Source of the DNA: Actinomycetota bacterium
GTDB lineage: Bacteria > Actinomycetota > Actinomycetes > S36-B12
Assembly (NCBI GenBank): GCA_009726075.1
Contig: WLND01000012.1
Coordinates: forward strand, 1-12,786
Direction of reading: 5' to 3'
Length of the DNA stretch: 12,786 nt
A program made the position numbers and the translations under genes. Under the pieces are notes generated by a model that saw only the letters and a program-made list of their open reading frames with translations, was not told the DNA's origin and ran no database searches. Shown here in pieces: positions 1 through 6,856 of this stretch (position 1 is the first letter of the stretch; each line of letters begins with the position of its first letter).

Positions 1-85
1 CGCCCTGGGCATCGCTGCGCACGGCATCCATGGAACCGGAGCGGTCAACGAGCAGGGTCAGGTGGGTGTAGTCGGCGTTTGTCAT
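1..85 (-). CDS. VWA-domain protein, N-terminal fragment (runs off the window)
   Basis: Only the first 28 codons are present; the gene continues leftward beyond base 1. The peptide begins MTNADYTHLTLLVDRSGSMD. The hydrophobic strand followed by D-x-S-G-S is the MIDAS metal-binding motif that opens a von Willebrand factor A domain. The domain therefore starts almost at the N-terminus with no signal peptide, which fits the cytosolic stand-alone VWA proteins common in actinobacteria. The ATG is preceded on the minus strand by GGGGAG with 4 nt spacing, which supports this start. The gene is divergent from the lipoprotein gene at 235. VWA domains usually mediate metal-dependent protein contacts; nothing here shows the partner. 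Confidence 0.75.
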   Translation of the reverse strand, partial: MTNADYTHLTLLVDRSGSMDAVRSDAQG

Positions 86-234
86 GTGGCTCCCCGTTCA
101 GCAGTGAGTGGTGCGAAGGGCCTGCCAGCCCGTCCGTCATCCACGAGCATCCCCCGGGGGTCTGACATCGAGAGCTCAACGACGCAGGTAGCCTTCGTAG
201 TGTCCGGCTCCTGAGTCGGGCCATGGGGGATGCA

Positions 235-1197
235 ATGAACAGCAGGGGAATCCGCGTTTCGGGCGCGATGGCTTCGGTGGCACTCGTGGCCGCTTGCGGC
301 TTCGGTGGCACATCCCAAGGCGGCCTCGCGGCAGCGCCGTCCGCATCGGTGGCGCAGGGAGCGTCCGCGGATCCCCAACCGGCCGTCCCGGCAGCCACTC
401 CGTCGCCGACGGCCTCACTGGGGCCGACACCGAGCCCCTCTCCCTCCGTCGAATCGCTGACGGCCGATGACCTGGCGCTGGTCATGCCGTCGATCCGGCA
501 GATGACCAAGGTTCAGGGCTCGACCTTCAAGGCGGAGCCAGACTTCCCGAACTGGACGAACTCGGTTCCGCTCCCCAGGGCCCAGGCCGGCAACATCCGA
601 TTCGGCGAGAACCGGGCTGTCCTGCCCGCCCGCTGCTCGTCCGTCACGGTGTTGAATGGCAACGGATTTCTCTGGGACGATGCGAAAGCGCCATTCGTCA
701 CGGCGGCCTCCTTCTCCAATCGGCGCAACACGAACCAGTTCCTCGGCAATGACCGGCTCTACGTCTGGCAGTCGGTTGCCTACGTCATGCAACCGGGTGC
801 GGCGGCCCAATGGGTCGTCAACGCGGCGGCGCGACGGGACGGGTGCAAGGAGTACCGCACCATCAGCAGGAGCGGCGATGTCGAGGATGCATCGTGGTCG
901 AAGTCCAAGGCCGTGCGATCGGGCAACCTCATCGCGAGCCGGGGGATTCCGTCCGGGAGCCAGCCCGTCGAGATGTTCATGATGGAGGCCATCGGCGATG
1001 TCTTGACCACGACCTACCTGCAGGCCGACAAGGACCTCCTCCTTCGGGCGTCGGAGGTCTACAACACGATGGCCGACGCTCTCGCCAAACGACAGGGCGT
1101 CACGCGCCCGCCCGTCGACCTCGCGTCGATGAAGTCCGACCAGTCTGACCCCGCGACCTATGCGGAAATCGAGCGGACGTCCCGGGACGCCGCCTGA
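235..1197 (+). CDS. Secreted lipoprotein, possible PknH-like sensor-type extracellular domain
   Basis: A 320-aa protein with a lipoprotein signal: basic residues (R4, R7), a hydrophobic stretch, and a lipobox L-V-A-A-C with the acylated Cys at residue 21. Residues 22-75 form an Ala/Ser/Pro-rich low-complexity linker, typical of an anchor spacing a domain away from the membrane. The globular part (about 76-290) has two cysteines (C133, C204) that could form one disulfide. Its length, linker and cysteine arrangement loosely recall the PknH C-terminal-like sensor lipoproteins of actinobacteria, but I cannot confirm that family. I chose ATG 235 because GGGGGA lies 4 nt upstream; an in-frame ATG at 223 would add four residues but lacks a clear ribosome binding site. 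The gene ends just before a strong hairpin. Function unknown. Confidence 0.7.
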   Translation: MNSRGIRVSGAMASVALVAACGFGGTSQGGLAAAPSASVAQGASADPQPAVPAATPSPTASLGPTPSPSPSVESLTADDLALVMPSIRQMTKVQGSTFKAEPDFPNWTNSVPLPRAQAGNIRFGENRAVLPARCSSVTVLNGNGFLWDDAKAPFVTAASFSNRRNTNQFLGNDRLYVWQSVAYVMQPGAAAQWVVNAAARRDGCKEYRTISRSGDVEDASWSKSKAVRSGNLIASRGIPSGSQPVEMFMMEAIGDVLTTTYLQADKDLLLRASEVYNTMADALAKRQGVTRPPVDLASMKSDQSDPATYAEIERTSRDAA

Positions 1198-1255
1198 CGA
1201 GGCTCCGCCCACCGGCAATCAGCCGATAGCGACTGACCGAGGCAAAAGCCAGGAC

Positions 1256-1304
1256 GCACGACGGTGGGCCGGCCCCGAGAATCGGGGCCGGCCCATCATC
1301 GTGC
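1256..1304. terminator. Long GC-rich hairpin, likely bidirectional terminator
   Basis: Two 23-nt arms (1256-1278 and 1282-1304) are complementary except for one C-A mismatch and one G-U wobble, closing a 3-nt GAA loop. The core GGGCCGGCCCCGA is perfect. It sits between the stops of two convergent genes (1197 plus, 1345 minus), the expected place for a shared terminator. No T-tract follows on either strand, so it is not a textbook intrinsic terminator. Such U-less hairpins are common in high-GC actinobacteria. Confidence 0.75.
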
Positions 1305-1344
1305 AATGACACTGAATGGATCAGCCCATGCAGTCAGGGCTGAC

Positions 1345-2253
1345 TTAGAAGGCCCGCACTGGGCGCACTCCCTGCGAAGAGCCCTTGCCCCCAGGGCTCC
1401 ACGTCGAAGTCTTGAACTGCAGCTTGTTCGCGCTCGTGTTGTTGAGTCCCGTGACGTCGCCGTTTGATTGGGTTGAGCTCCAGTAGTAGGCACCAGCGAT
1501 TCCACCGATTGTCTGGACGTTCGGAGCAGCTTGCAGTGCGGCAAGCTCGCCGAAGGATGGCAGGGACCAGTCGGTCATCCCGCCGCCGGTGTAGGCGCGA
1601 GCGGCGTTGCCGGCATTGTTCGTCACGCAGTTCTGGACCATTGCAGTGGTGTTCTGGTAGCCCGCGCCATACGCCATGTTGTCGGCGCCGGCGATGGGAT
1701 TGTTCTCCCCCATGCCGGAGCAGTAGGCAGAACCTGTCCCGGCGCCGGCTCCAGCCGCGCCAAAGTCAGATGTCGTGCCTTGGCTTCCGTTGTAGTGGCT
1801 GCCGTCGCACCCGTCTGGGCACTTGACCTCCTTACCGTTCCAGCCATTCGGGGCCGCCTCGAGGAAGTTGCACATCGATGCCAGGTTCGCTCCGCAGGGA
1901 AAGGACGTGGACGTCCCGAAGAAGACGATGCCGCCGCCCGGGCCGGGGTCGCCGCAGGCGTACTCCAGGCCAGCCTCGCAGCCATATTGATTGGGGGAGT
2001 TGCTTGTGCCGCCGAGCATCTCGGGCTCGGTGGGGGAGGGCGACGGGGTCGCGGGCGCAACTGCGGCAGATGCAACCGGTGCCGCGGATGAAATGGCAGC
2101 GCTCGACGCGGCCCCGGCCGATGCCGCTGACGTGGCCGCGGTTGCCTCGTCCTGCATGGCCTCCGATGACCCGGCCGTCGTGGACGAGCACCCCGCCACT
2201 CCTGCCGTGACGAGCGCCAGCCCGACCACGAGAACCTTGAATCGATGATTCAC
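1345..2253 (-). CDS. Secreted lipoprotein with DUF1566 (Lcl C-terminal)-like domain
   Basis: A 302-aa protein with a lipoprotein signal and lipobox V-A-G-C (Cys22). An Ala/Ser/Thr/Pro low-complexity linker (about 25-78) leads to a globular domain. Near the C-terminus are D-W-S-L-P-S-x-x-E-L (about 228-237), Y-Y-W-S-S-T (about 256-261) and a terminal V-R-P-V-R-A-F. These are the hallmarks of the DUF1566 domain found in Legionella Lcl and Fibrobacter paralogous surface proteins, where it is tied to surface binding. The mature part has eight cysteines (92, 100, 120, 128, 145, 149, 178, 209), enough for four disulfides. The start is GTG, with GGGGG about 8 nt upstream. The gene converges on the other lipoprotein gene and follows the ARG gene after a 149-nt gap, so it is probably transcribed separately. 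Ligand unknown. Confidence 0.8.
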   Translation of the reverse strand: MNHRFKVLVVGLALVTAGVAGCSSTTAGSSEAMQDEATAATSAASAGAASSAAISSAAPVASAAVAPATPSPSPTEPEMLGGTSNSPNQYGCEAGLEYACGDPGPGGGIVFFGTSTSFPCGANLASMCNFLEAAPNGWNGKEVKCPDGCDGSHYNGSQGTTSDFGAAGAGAGTGSAYCSGMGENNPIAGADNMAYGAGYQNTTAMVQNCVTNNAGNAARAYTGGGMTDWSLPSFGELAALQAAPNVQTIGGIAGAYYWSSTQSNGDVTGLNNTSANKLQFKTSTWSPGGKGSSQGVRPVRAF

Positions 2254-2402
2254 TTCGTACCCCCTACGCGGTTGTGATCGGAATGCGAATCACCCCGAAG
2301 TCTTCTATCCGACGCACCCTATCCTCGAACGGTTCCATCGAACCTCGAGAAGTCGGCATGGCCACGAGTGACGACATCGACCCGGATTCGCGGTCCCCTG
2401 GA

Positions 2403-3896
2403 TTACAGACGAGCGCCGCGGAGTGCGTCCATGAATGCCGCATTGGGTCGGGCGCCGGGCAAGGCGGCGCAGACGTCATCGATGGCGCGCTCGATCGGCA
2501 CGCCTCGGTGCCTGGCTCCGTACAGGGCCGCGACGGCGGGGGTACGGCTTTGCGCCTGCACGCAGTGGAGCAGGACGGTGCGGCCCTGGCCCCGAAGCAT
2601 GGCGATGGCATCTGCGGCCTGCCCGAGCAGGTAGCCGAGGTGCGGATTGGCGCCGTTGCTCGCACTGTCGATGAGCCATACCTCGAGGTGATCACCATTC
2701 GCGACACCAGCCGCGGGCACCTCGTCCGCGCCGATCCGGCAGAGCGAGACCACGGCATCGACGCCGAGGGGCAGGCTGCGTAGCGCGCCGACTCCGCCAA
2801 GAAGAACGCCGGGGTCATGCGGGTGCGCGGCCAGCGCCTGCACATCGGCAAAACTGCTGTAGTCCTGGATCGGCGCAAGGGGCCACCCGCTCGAATCGGG
2901 TCGGCCGCCCCGTGCGGTGAGCAACCCGAGCGCGATGAGATCGCGGGCCCGCATGCCGGGCCAACCGTGCACGATCCGCTGCCAGTCGAGCGGAATCGCC
3001 GAGGCTCCCCAGAGCGCACCGAGGAGTCCGCCGGCGATGGCAGCCACCGTGTCGGTGTCGTCGCCGGCCCGCACTGCGGCATCGAGGGCACGCTGAAGAT
3101 GCTGCGCCGGGAATGAGCCGGTGCCCGGATCATCGATCGGGATGCGCGTGCGCGTGATCGCAGACCAGGCCGCCTGAAGTGCGGCAACGACCCAGCCGTT
3201 GGAAGGAATCTCATGCGGTGCAACGGCTTCGGCGTGATCAAGGCGAGCGTGCCAGAGCGCGGCTCGATCTGGCGGCAGGCCGTCGACCGCGATGCGCAGG
3301 CCCTCGAGGTTGCCATGAATGACGGCATGCGCGATGGCGTCGCACCAGAGGGCGCACGCCTCACCAGCCTCCTCGTCGCCATGGGTGAGGCCGCTCACCG
3401 CTCTCGCTGCCTGCTGGCGCGCCTGCGAGTCGTGCAGGTAGGCGAGGGCGACAGGGGCGGTGCGCATGAGCGAACCATTGCCCGTGCGTCCAGTGCGGGC
3501 GAAGTGATCCGTGGCGCTCGACGTGGCGGCCTCGGACGTTGGCGAATGGCCGATCGTCGATAGGACAGCGCCGGTCTGGATGCCGACGTCGCGAGCATCA
3601 GCCGCCCACGAGACGAACCGTGCCGTGATGGCATCGAGTGCCTTCGGTTCGCGGAGGTCGATGCCTGTGGCCGACACCTCAGCGATGGCGATCGCCATCG
3701 ACGTGTCGTCCGTCCACTCGCCAGGCGCCCAGCCGAAACTACCGCCGCCGACCATGGCAACGAGTTCGCCATTCACGCGGGCCGGCATGAACTCGTACCC
3801 GGCTCCGAGGGCGTCGCCGCACGCCAGGGCAAGGAGCACACCAGCGGCCCGATCTACCTGGGCCGGCGTGAGTGCAGTGTTTCGCTGTTCGGTCAT
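2403..3896 (-). CDS. ADP-ribosylglycohydrolase fused to Cys-X5-Arg phosphatase domain
   Basis: A 497-aa two-domain cytosolic protein. Residues about 12-330 form an ADP-ribosylglycohydrolase (ARG/DraG) domain: G-D-A-L-G-A (27-32), the metal-binding W-T-D-D-T-S (61-66), G-N-G-S-L-M-R (139-145), and the second metal motif G-D-D-T-D-T (278-283). Residues about 345-497 resemble a dual-specificity/tyrosine phosphatase. H-C-V-Q-A-Q-S-R (444-451) is the P-loop with nucleophile C445 and R451, and D410 in W-L-I-D is a plausible general acid. The family removes ADP-ribose from modified substrates; the fused phosphatase suggests a phosphorylated ADP-ribose intermediate (inference). ATG 3896 is chosen over an upstream in-frame start near 3947 because GGAGG lies 4 nt upstream and this start overlaps the stop of the ARPP-1 gene as ATGA. 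Both catalytic centres look intact. It is unlikely to be a nitrogenase regulator, since no nif gene is near. Confidence 0.9.
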   Translation of the reverse strand: MTEQRNTALTPAQVDRAAGVLLALACGDALGAGYEFMPARVNGELVAMVGGGSFGWAPGEWTDDTSMAIAIAEVSATGIDLREPKALDAITARFVSWAADARDVGIQTGAVLSTIGHSPTSEAATSSATDHFARTGRTGNGSLMRTAPVALAYLHDSQARQQAARAVSGLTHGDEEAGEACALWCDAIAHAVIHGNLEGLRIAVDGLPPDRAALWHARLDHAEAVAPHEIPSNGWVVAALQAAWSAITRTRIPIDDPGTGSFPAQHLQRALDAAVRAGDDTDTVAAIAGGLLGALWGASAIPLDWQRIVHGWPGMRARDLIALGLLTARGGRPDSSGWPLAPIQDYSSFADVQALAAHPHDPGVLLGGVGALRSLPLGVDAVVSLCRIGADEVPAAGVANGDHLEVWLIDSASNGANPHLGYLLGQAADAIAMLRGQGRTVLLHCVQAQSRTPAVAALYGARHRGVPIERAIDDVCAALPGARPNAAFMDALRGARL

Positions 3897-4792
3897 GAGA
3901 CCTCCACGAGGGGATGTCGACGATTGAATACGGTCAGGTGAGCCCACTGCTCGTCAAGGGTGACACCGCGGACGGCCGCATACTCGGTAATGAGCGAGAA
4001 GGGGGCGGCGTCGCCGGCATTGACCTGGTCGGCGAGGTGGGCGCATCGGCCGTCGAGCCGCTCGACGAGTCGCCGGGCGCGGCGCCCGGGAGTGATGGCC
4101 ATGGGCGTCGCACCTGCAAGCGCGTCCACCATGAGTCCGGCGATCAGTTCCGGGAGCGCGGCGGTGAGGCATGCGTGGGAGGGGAAGAGCTCGAGGAGAA
4201 CAGGTTGCCCCGCGAGGCCAATCACGACTCCCCGCTGGCCATCAAGGACAGACGCTGCGGGGAAGCCAACGTTTGGCCGCATCCGGTCGAGATGGTCGAT
4301 GTAGGAGGACGTCGCAGAGGCGCCCATCGTGCGGTCGTAACCGGCGACCTGACGCCACACCTGCTGCTGGCGCCGCGACGCGTCGGTCGCGTTCATCGCT
4401 GCCCGGACGTTGCCTGATGCGCGCCGGGCCCGTCGTTCGTGCGCGCCGCCGCCGTGCCAGCGGCCGGCCTCGACGCAGACAACCGGGGCGACCATCGAGC
4501 CCGAGGGGCGCAGGATCACGTCGTGCTGCAGCGCGCGATGCTGCCAGCCTCCCTCGAGCAGTTCGCCTTCGACGAGCAGCGCGTGTGTGCTGCCGTTGTT
4601 CGTGACGATCAGTTCGCCGACCACCGGGCTTCCCTCGCGCTCGGCGACGGCGACCTTGGCCGCGAGCCCCATCGCGAGTGTTGGCAATTCAGCTGCGCTG
4701 GTCCACACCGGGAAGACCGTGAACGGGCCCACCTGCTGGCCCCGGCCGACGTGCAACTCTGGGATGCGCTTGGTCTCGGTTGTCATGTGCAT
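3893..4792 (-). CDS. ARPP-1-like protein (ARG- and phosphatase-associated domain)
   Basis: A 299-aa protein without signal peptide or membrane segment. The most conserved-looking block is residues about 73-112: L-V-E-G-E-L-L-E-G-G (73-82), then Q-H-R-A-L-Q-H-D-V-I-L (84-94), and V-V-C-V-E-A-G-R-W (104-112). I recognise this as the ARPP-1 type, named for its association with ADP-ribosylglycohydrolase and rhodanese/phosphatase-superfamily proteins in NAD/ADP-ribose gene neighbourhoods. The biochemical role is unknown. Its stop overlaps the ARG-phosphatase start by 4 nt, so the two are probably translationally coupled and act in one pathway. ATG 4792 is preceded by AGGGA with about 4 nt spacing; a second in-frame ATG two codons later is possible. 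The gene is divergent from NrtR across an 87-bp gap and probably controlled by it. Confidence 0.8.
   Translation of the reverse strand: MHMTTETKRIPELHVGRGQQVGPFTVFPVWTSAAELPTLAMGLAAKVAVAEREGSPVVGELIVTNNGSTHALLVEGELLEGGWQHRALQHDVILRPSGSMVAPVVCVEAGRWHGGGAHERRARRASGNVRAAMNATDASRRQQQVWRQVAGYDRTMGASATSSYIDHLDRMRPNVGFPAASVLDGQRGVVIGLAGQPVLLELFPSHACLTAALPELIAGLMVDALAGATPMAITPGRRARRLVERLDGRCAHLADQVNAGDAAPFSLITEYAAVRGVTLDEQWAHLTVFNRRHPLVEVS
3901..3905 (-). promoter_or_regulatory. Ribosome binding site that fixes the ARG-phosphatase start
   Basis: GGAGG on the minus strand lies 4 nt before ATG 3896, inside the last codons of the ARPP-1 gene. With the ATGA stop/start overlap it favours the 497-aa product over a longer reading. 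Confidence 0.8.
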
Positions 4793-4827
4793 GACGTCCC
4801 TGCCCTTCTTCTGTCGATGGCAAGCAG

Positions 4828-4849
4828 ATTAGCGCACAATTGATCTAAT
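4828..4849. promoter_or_regulatory. Candidate NrtR operator overlapping divergent promoters
   Basis: A 22-bp imperfect palindrome of the form ATTAG-NN-CA-NNNN-TG-NN-CTAAT, with seven matched pairs per arm, in an AT-rich patch of GC-rich DNA. It is centred in the gap between divergent ARPP-1 and NrtR starts, 35 nt and 30 nt from the two ATGs. On the plus strand it contains an extended -10 (TGaTCTAAT, 4841-4849). On the minus strand it contains TGcGCTAAT (4828-4836), with a TTGTTA -35 (4850-4855) at 16-nt spacing. A protein bound here would block both promoters. Caveat: the symmetry could partly reflect two facing extended -10 elements rather than an operator. Confidence 0.55.
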
Positions 4850-4879
4850 TAACAACGCGGGAGGAATGAGTCGGGCACA

Positions 4880-5587
4880 ATGGGCAACGTGACCACGAGC
4901 AAGCCCTTTCGCGACGGCACTGGCCGTGCCCTCTCCGACTACCCCCGCCCGTCCGTGGCAGTCGACACAGCGCTCATGACCATGGCACCTGGTGACGCGG
5001 ACGAAACTCCGTACCTGGGGGTGCTGCTCGTCCGCCGCCCGGCCGAACCGTCACGGCAATCAAGCGGTGCGCAGGGGTGGGCGTTGCCGGGCACCTTCCT
5101 CCACGAGGGGGAGACCCTCGCCGATGCGGTGCGTCGCTCGCTTGGGGAGAAGACGGGCGTCATCGGACGAGATCCACACCAACTGCACGTGTTCGACGAC
5201 CCCGCGCGCGATGATCGCGGGTGGGTGCTCTCAGCCGCCCACCTTGACGTGCTCGCATTCGACGAACTCGAGGCGCTGCGGCGTCCGTCCGACACCCGAA
5301 TTGCGCGCGTCCCGACCAAACTGCGCCTGCCCTACGACCATGCGTCGATCATCGAATTGGCGGTCGATCGACTTCGGCAGGAGTACCGGGCAACCCCTGA
5401 TCCCCGCCATCTGCTGCCTGATGCGTTCACGATCGCCGACCTGCGAATCGTGCATGAGGCCGTTGCCGGCACCGCCCTGCAGAAGGACACCTTCAGGCGG
5501 CTGATGATGGATGAACTCGTCGAGCTTCCGGAGGCGTCAACAGGCCGCGTCGGTCGGCCCGCACGGTTCTTCTCCCGCCGTCGCTGA
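4880..5587 (+). CDS. nrtR: NrtR-type Nudix/winged-helix transcriptional regulator
   Basis: A 235-aa protein with the NrtR two-domain layout. Residues about 24-150 are a Nudix fold with a degraded Nudix box (about 71-94, L-P-G-T-F-L-H-E-G-E then R-R-S-L-G-E-K-T-G-V). The catalytic R-E-x-x-E-E has become R-S-L-G-E-K, as expected for a ligand-sensing, non-hydrolysing member. A linker with Y-D-H-A-S-I-I-E-L (152-160) leads to a winged helix (about 178-235) containing F-T-I-A-D-L-R (183-189), the F-R-R recognition region (205-207) and G-R-P-A-R-F-F (225-231). Family members repress NAD-metabolism genes and respond to ADP-ribose-type ligands. GGAGG lies about 13 nt before ATG 4880, rather far. It is divergent from ARPP-1/ARG and convergent with the mutarotase-like gene (25-nt gap). 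Probably autoregulated through the dyad at 4828-4849. Confidence 0.9.
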   Translation: MGNVTTSKPFRDGTGRALSDYPRPSVAVDTALMTMAPGDADETPYLGVLLVRRPAEPSRQSSGAQGWALPGTFLHEGETLADAVRRSLGEKTGVIGRDPHQLHVFDDPARDDRGWVLSAAHLDVLAFDELEALRRPSDTRIARVPTKLRLPYDHASIIELAVDRLRQEYRATPDPRHLLPDAFTIADLRIVHEAVAGTALQKDTFRRLMMDELVELPEASTGRVGRPARFFSRRR

Positions 5588-5612
5588 CGTTGTCGACAGC
5601 TGGAGCGCAGTG

Positions 5613-6725
5613 CTAACCGGGGCTCTCGAGCACGAACTCCCAGTCGGCTGCAGTGGCCACCTCGTTGCCGGCCTCGTCCGTGAGGGTGATCTGACCGGCC
5701 ACGGCCGTGTCGATGGAGACGACTCGGCCGAAACCGGCAGGGGTGAAGACGACCCCCTGGACGGTGCGCAGCGTGACCGGCGTGGCCGCGTCGAATTCTC
5801 GGGCGGTTGAGATGCCGAGGCGGGCCAGGGGCTGGTCGCGCGCCGCGAGGAGCCCGTCGGCGAAGTGCGAGGTGACGTCCTCGATTCCCATGCGACCGGT
5901 GAAGCGGCCCGACCACGGGGGCTGCGTGCGGCCACCGTTGGAGATCCAGAGCAGGGTCGCAGGAAAGGAACGGATGTCCTTGAGGGCGAACCAGACAAAG
6001 CCATCGAAGACTGCGGCTGACCAGCCGATGCGGCCGGCAGCGGGGTCGTTGACCATCATGACGAGGTCCTCGTGCCCGGCCGGCGTGGGGTAGCGCGACA
6101 CGTCGATCGTGCCGCCGGCAGCCAGGGGGATTGCCTCGAGGGAGTCGAACTCGGCGCCAGGCTGCAGGATCTGGGTCTCGCCGATCGCCGGGTCGGAGAA
6201 GACCCCCGGATAGACGGACGACCAGATCATCGGGCTCGTGCTGATGCGGGCGCTGGCGGGCGCCTGGCCGCTGAAGTCGAGGATGGGATGCGTGCCGTAG
6301 TTGAACATGCCGGAGAGCCCGCTGATCGTGACCTCTTGGTACAGAACGGTCTCGTTGTCACGGACGCTCACGGTCTTGTCGATCGCGGCCCCCGAGTCGT
6401 CGGCGTCGAGGTGGAGGGTGAGGCTGTGGTCGGTGGACGTGACAGGCGCCCATCGCCCATGCGCCGGCTCGCCATGCGGCGGGCCGTCGGGCTGATCGCC
6501 GAACGGCAGGCAGAAGAAGTCGCCGCGGAGGACGTCGAGGAGTGGAGTGAGACCCTCGATACTGCCGGGCAGCCATGGCGCCAGTGAGTAGGGCTGCGCA
6601 GAGCTGGCGCCCTCGCTGAACTCGACGGGCGCGATCTGGGCGCCGACCAGCGTGACCCATGCCTTGACGGTGTTGCTCTCCACGGGTACCGATTCGGCTC
6701 CGTGCACCAGCGTTGCTTCGACCAT
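5613..6725 (-). CDS. Galactose-mutarotase-like (aldose-epimerase-fold) protein
   Basis: A 370-aa protein, cytosolic by appearance, rich in beta-strand-like alternation. Features that recall the galactose-mutarotase-like superfamily are L-R-G-D-F-F-C-L-P-F-G (about 66-76), P-H-G-E-P-A-H-G-R-W (about 83-92) and Y-G-T-H-P-I-L-D-F (about 143-151), where His residues could form a sugar site. The match is by pattern only: it could be a DUF4432-type or other carbohydrate-binding epimerase relative, and I cannot name its substrate. ATG 6725 has a GGGGG stretch about 10-14 nt upstream and GGCGAG closer in. The divergent P-loop kinase and the sugar operon downstream make a carbohydrate role plausible. 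Its 3' end faces the nrtR 3' end with only 25 nt between and no strong terminator. Confidence 0.55.
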   Translation of the reverse strand: MVEATLVHGAESVPVESNTVKAWVTLVGAQIAPVEFSEGASSAQPYSLAPWLPGSIEGLTPLLDVLRGDFFCLPFGDQPDGPPHGEPAHGRWAPVTSTDHSLTLHLDADDSGAAIDKTVSVRDNETVLYQEVTISGLSGMFNYGTHPILDFSGQAPASARISTSPMIWSSVYPGVFSDPAIGETQILQPGAEFDSLEAIPLAAGGTIDVSRYPTPAGHEDLVMMVNDPAAGRIGWSAAVFDGFVWFALKDIRSFPATLLWISNGGRTQPPWSGRFTGRMGIEDVTSHFADGLLAARDQPLARLGISTAREFDAATPVTLRTVQGVVFTPAGFGRVVSIDTAVAGQITLTDEAGNEVATAADWEFVLESPG

Positions 6726-6803
6726 GCGCTCGCCGCCCCCTTCTTGCCGTGTGAGCCCGCGCGGCAGCGACCAGCGGCGGGCAGTTGGCCGGAATGTAGC
6801 ACC

Positions 6804-6820
6804 GGGGCCCGACGGGCCCC
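6804..6820. repeat. Perfect 7-bp inverted repeat in the divergent gap
   Basis: GGGGCCC-GAC-GGGCCCC lies between the divergent mutarotase-like and kinase starts (6726-6856), 36 nt upstream of the kinase ATG. It has no T-tract. It may be a transcript hairpin in the kinase leader or a protein site; in such GC-rich DNA a 7-bp GC repeat can also arise by chance. Confidence 0.4.
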
Positions 6821-6856
6821 CGGGTGATCGGACGCCACTCGCGGGAGAATCTGCGA

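Noticed and set aside
415..1218. 267-aa minus-strand frame opposite the first lipoprotein
   Set aside because: No domain is visible and its composition is typical of a shadow frame. The plus-strand frame has a lipoprotein signal and ribosome binding site.
2331..2344. Small hairpin GGTTC-CATC-GAACC after the ARG-phosphatase stop
   Set aside because: Only five base pairs and no T-tract, so it is too weak to call a terminator.
2264..3382. 372-aa minus-strand frame overlapping the ARG-phosphatase gene
   Set aside because: It is in another frame of the same strand, with Arg/Ser/Pro-rich low-complexity translation. The ARG-phosphatase frame carries intact catalytic motifs over the same DNA.
2403..3896. 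Nitrogenase-regulating DraG
   Set aside because: The ARG family is broad, no nif or draT gene is present, and the phosphatase fusion with ARPP-1 and NrtR points to another role.
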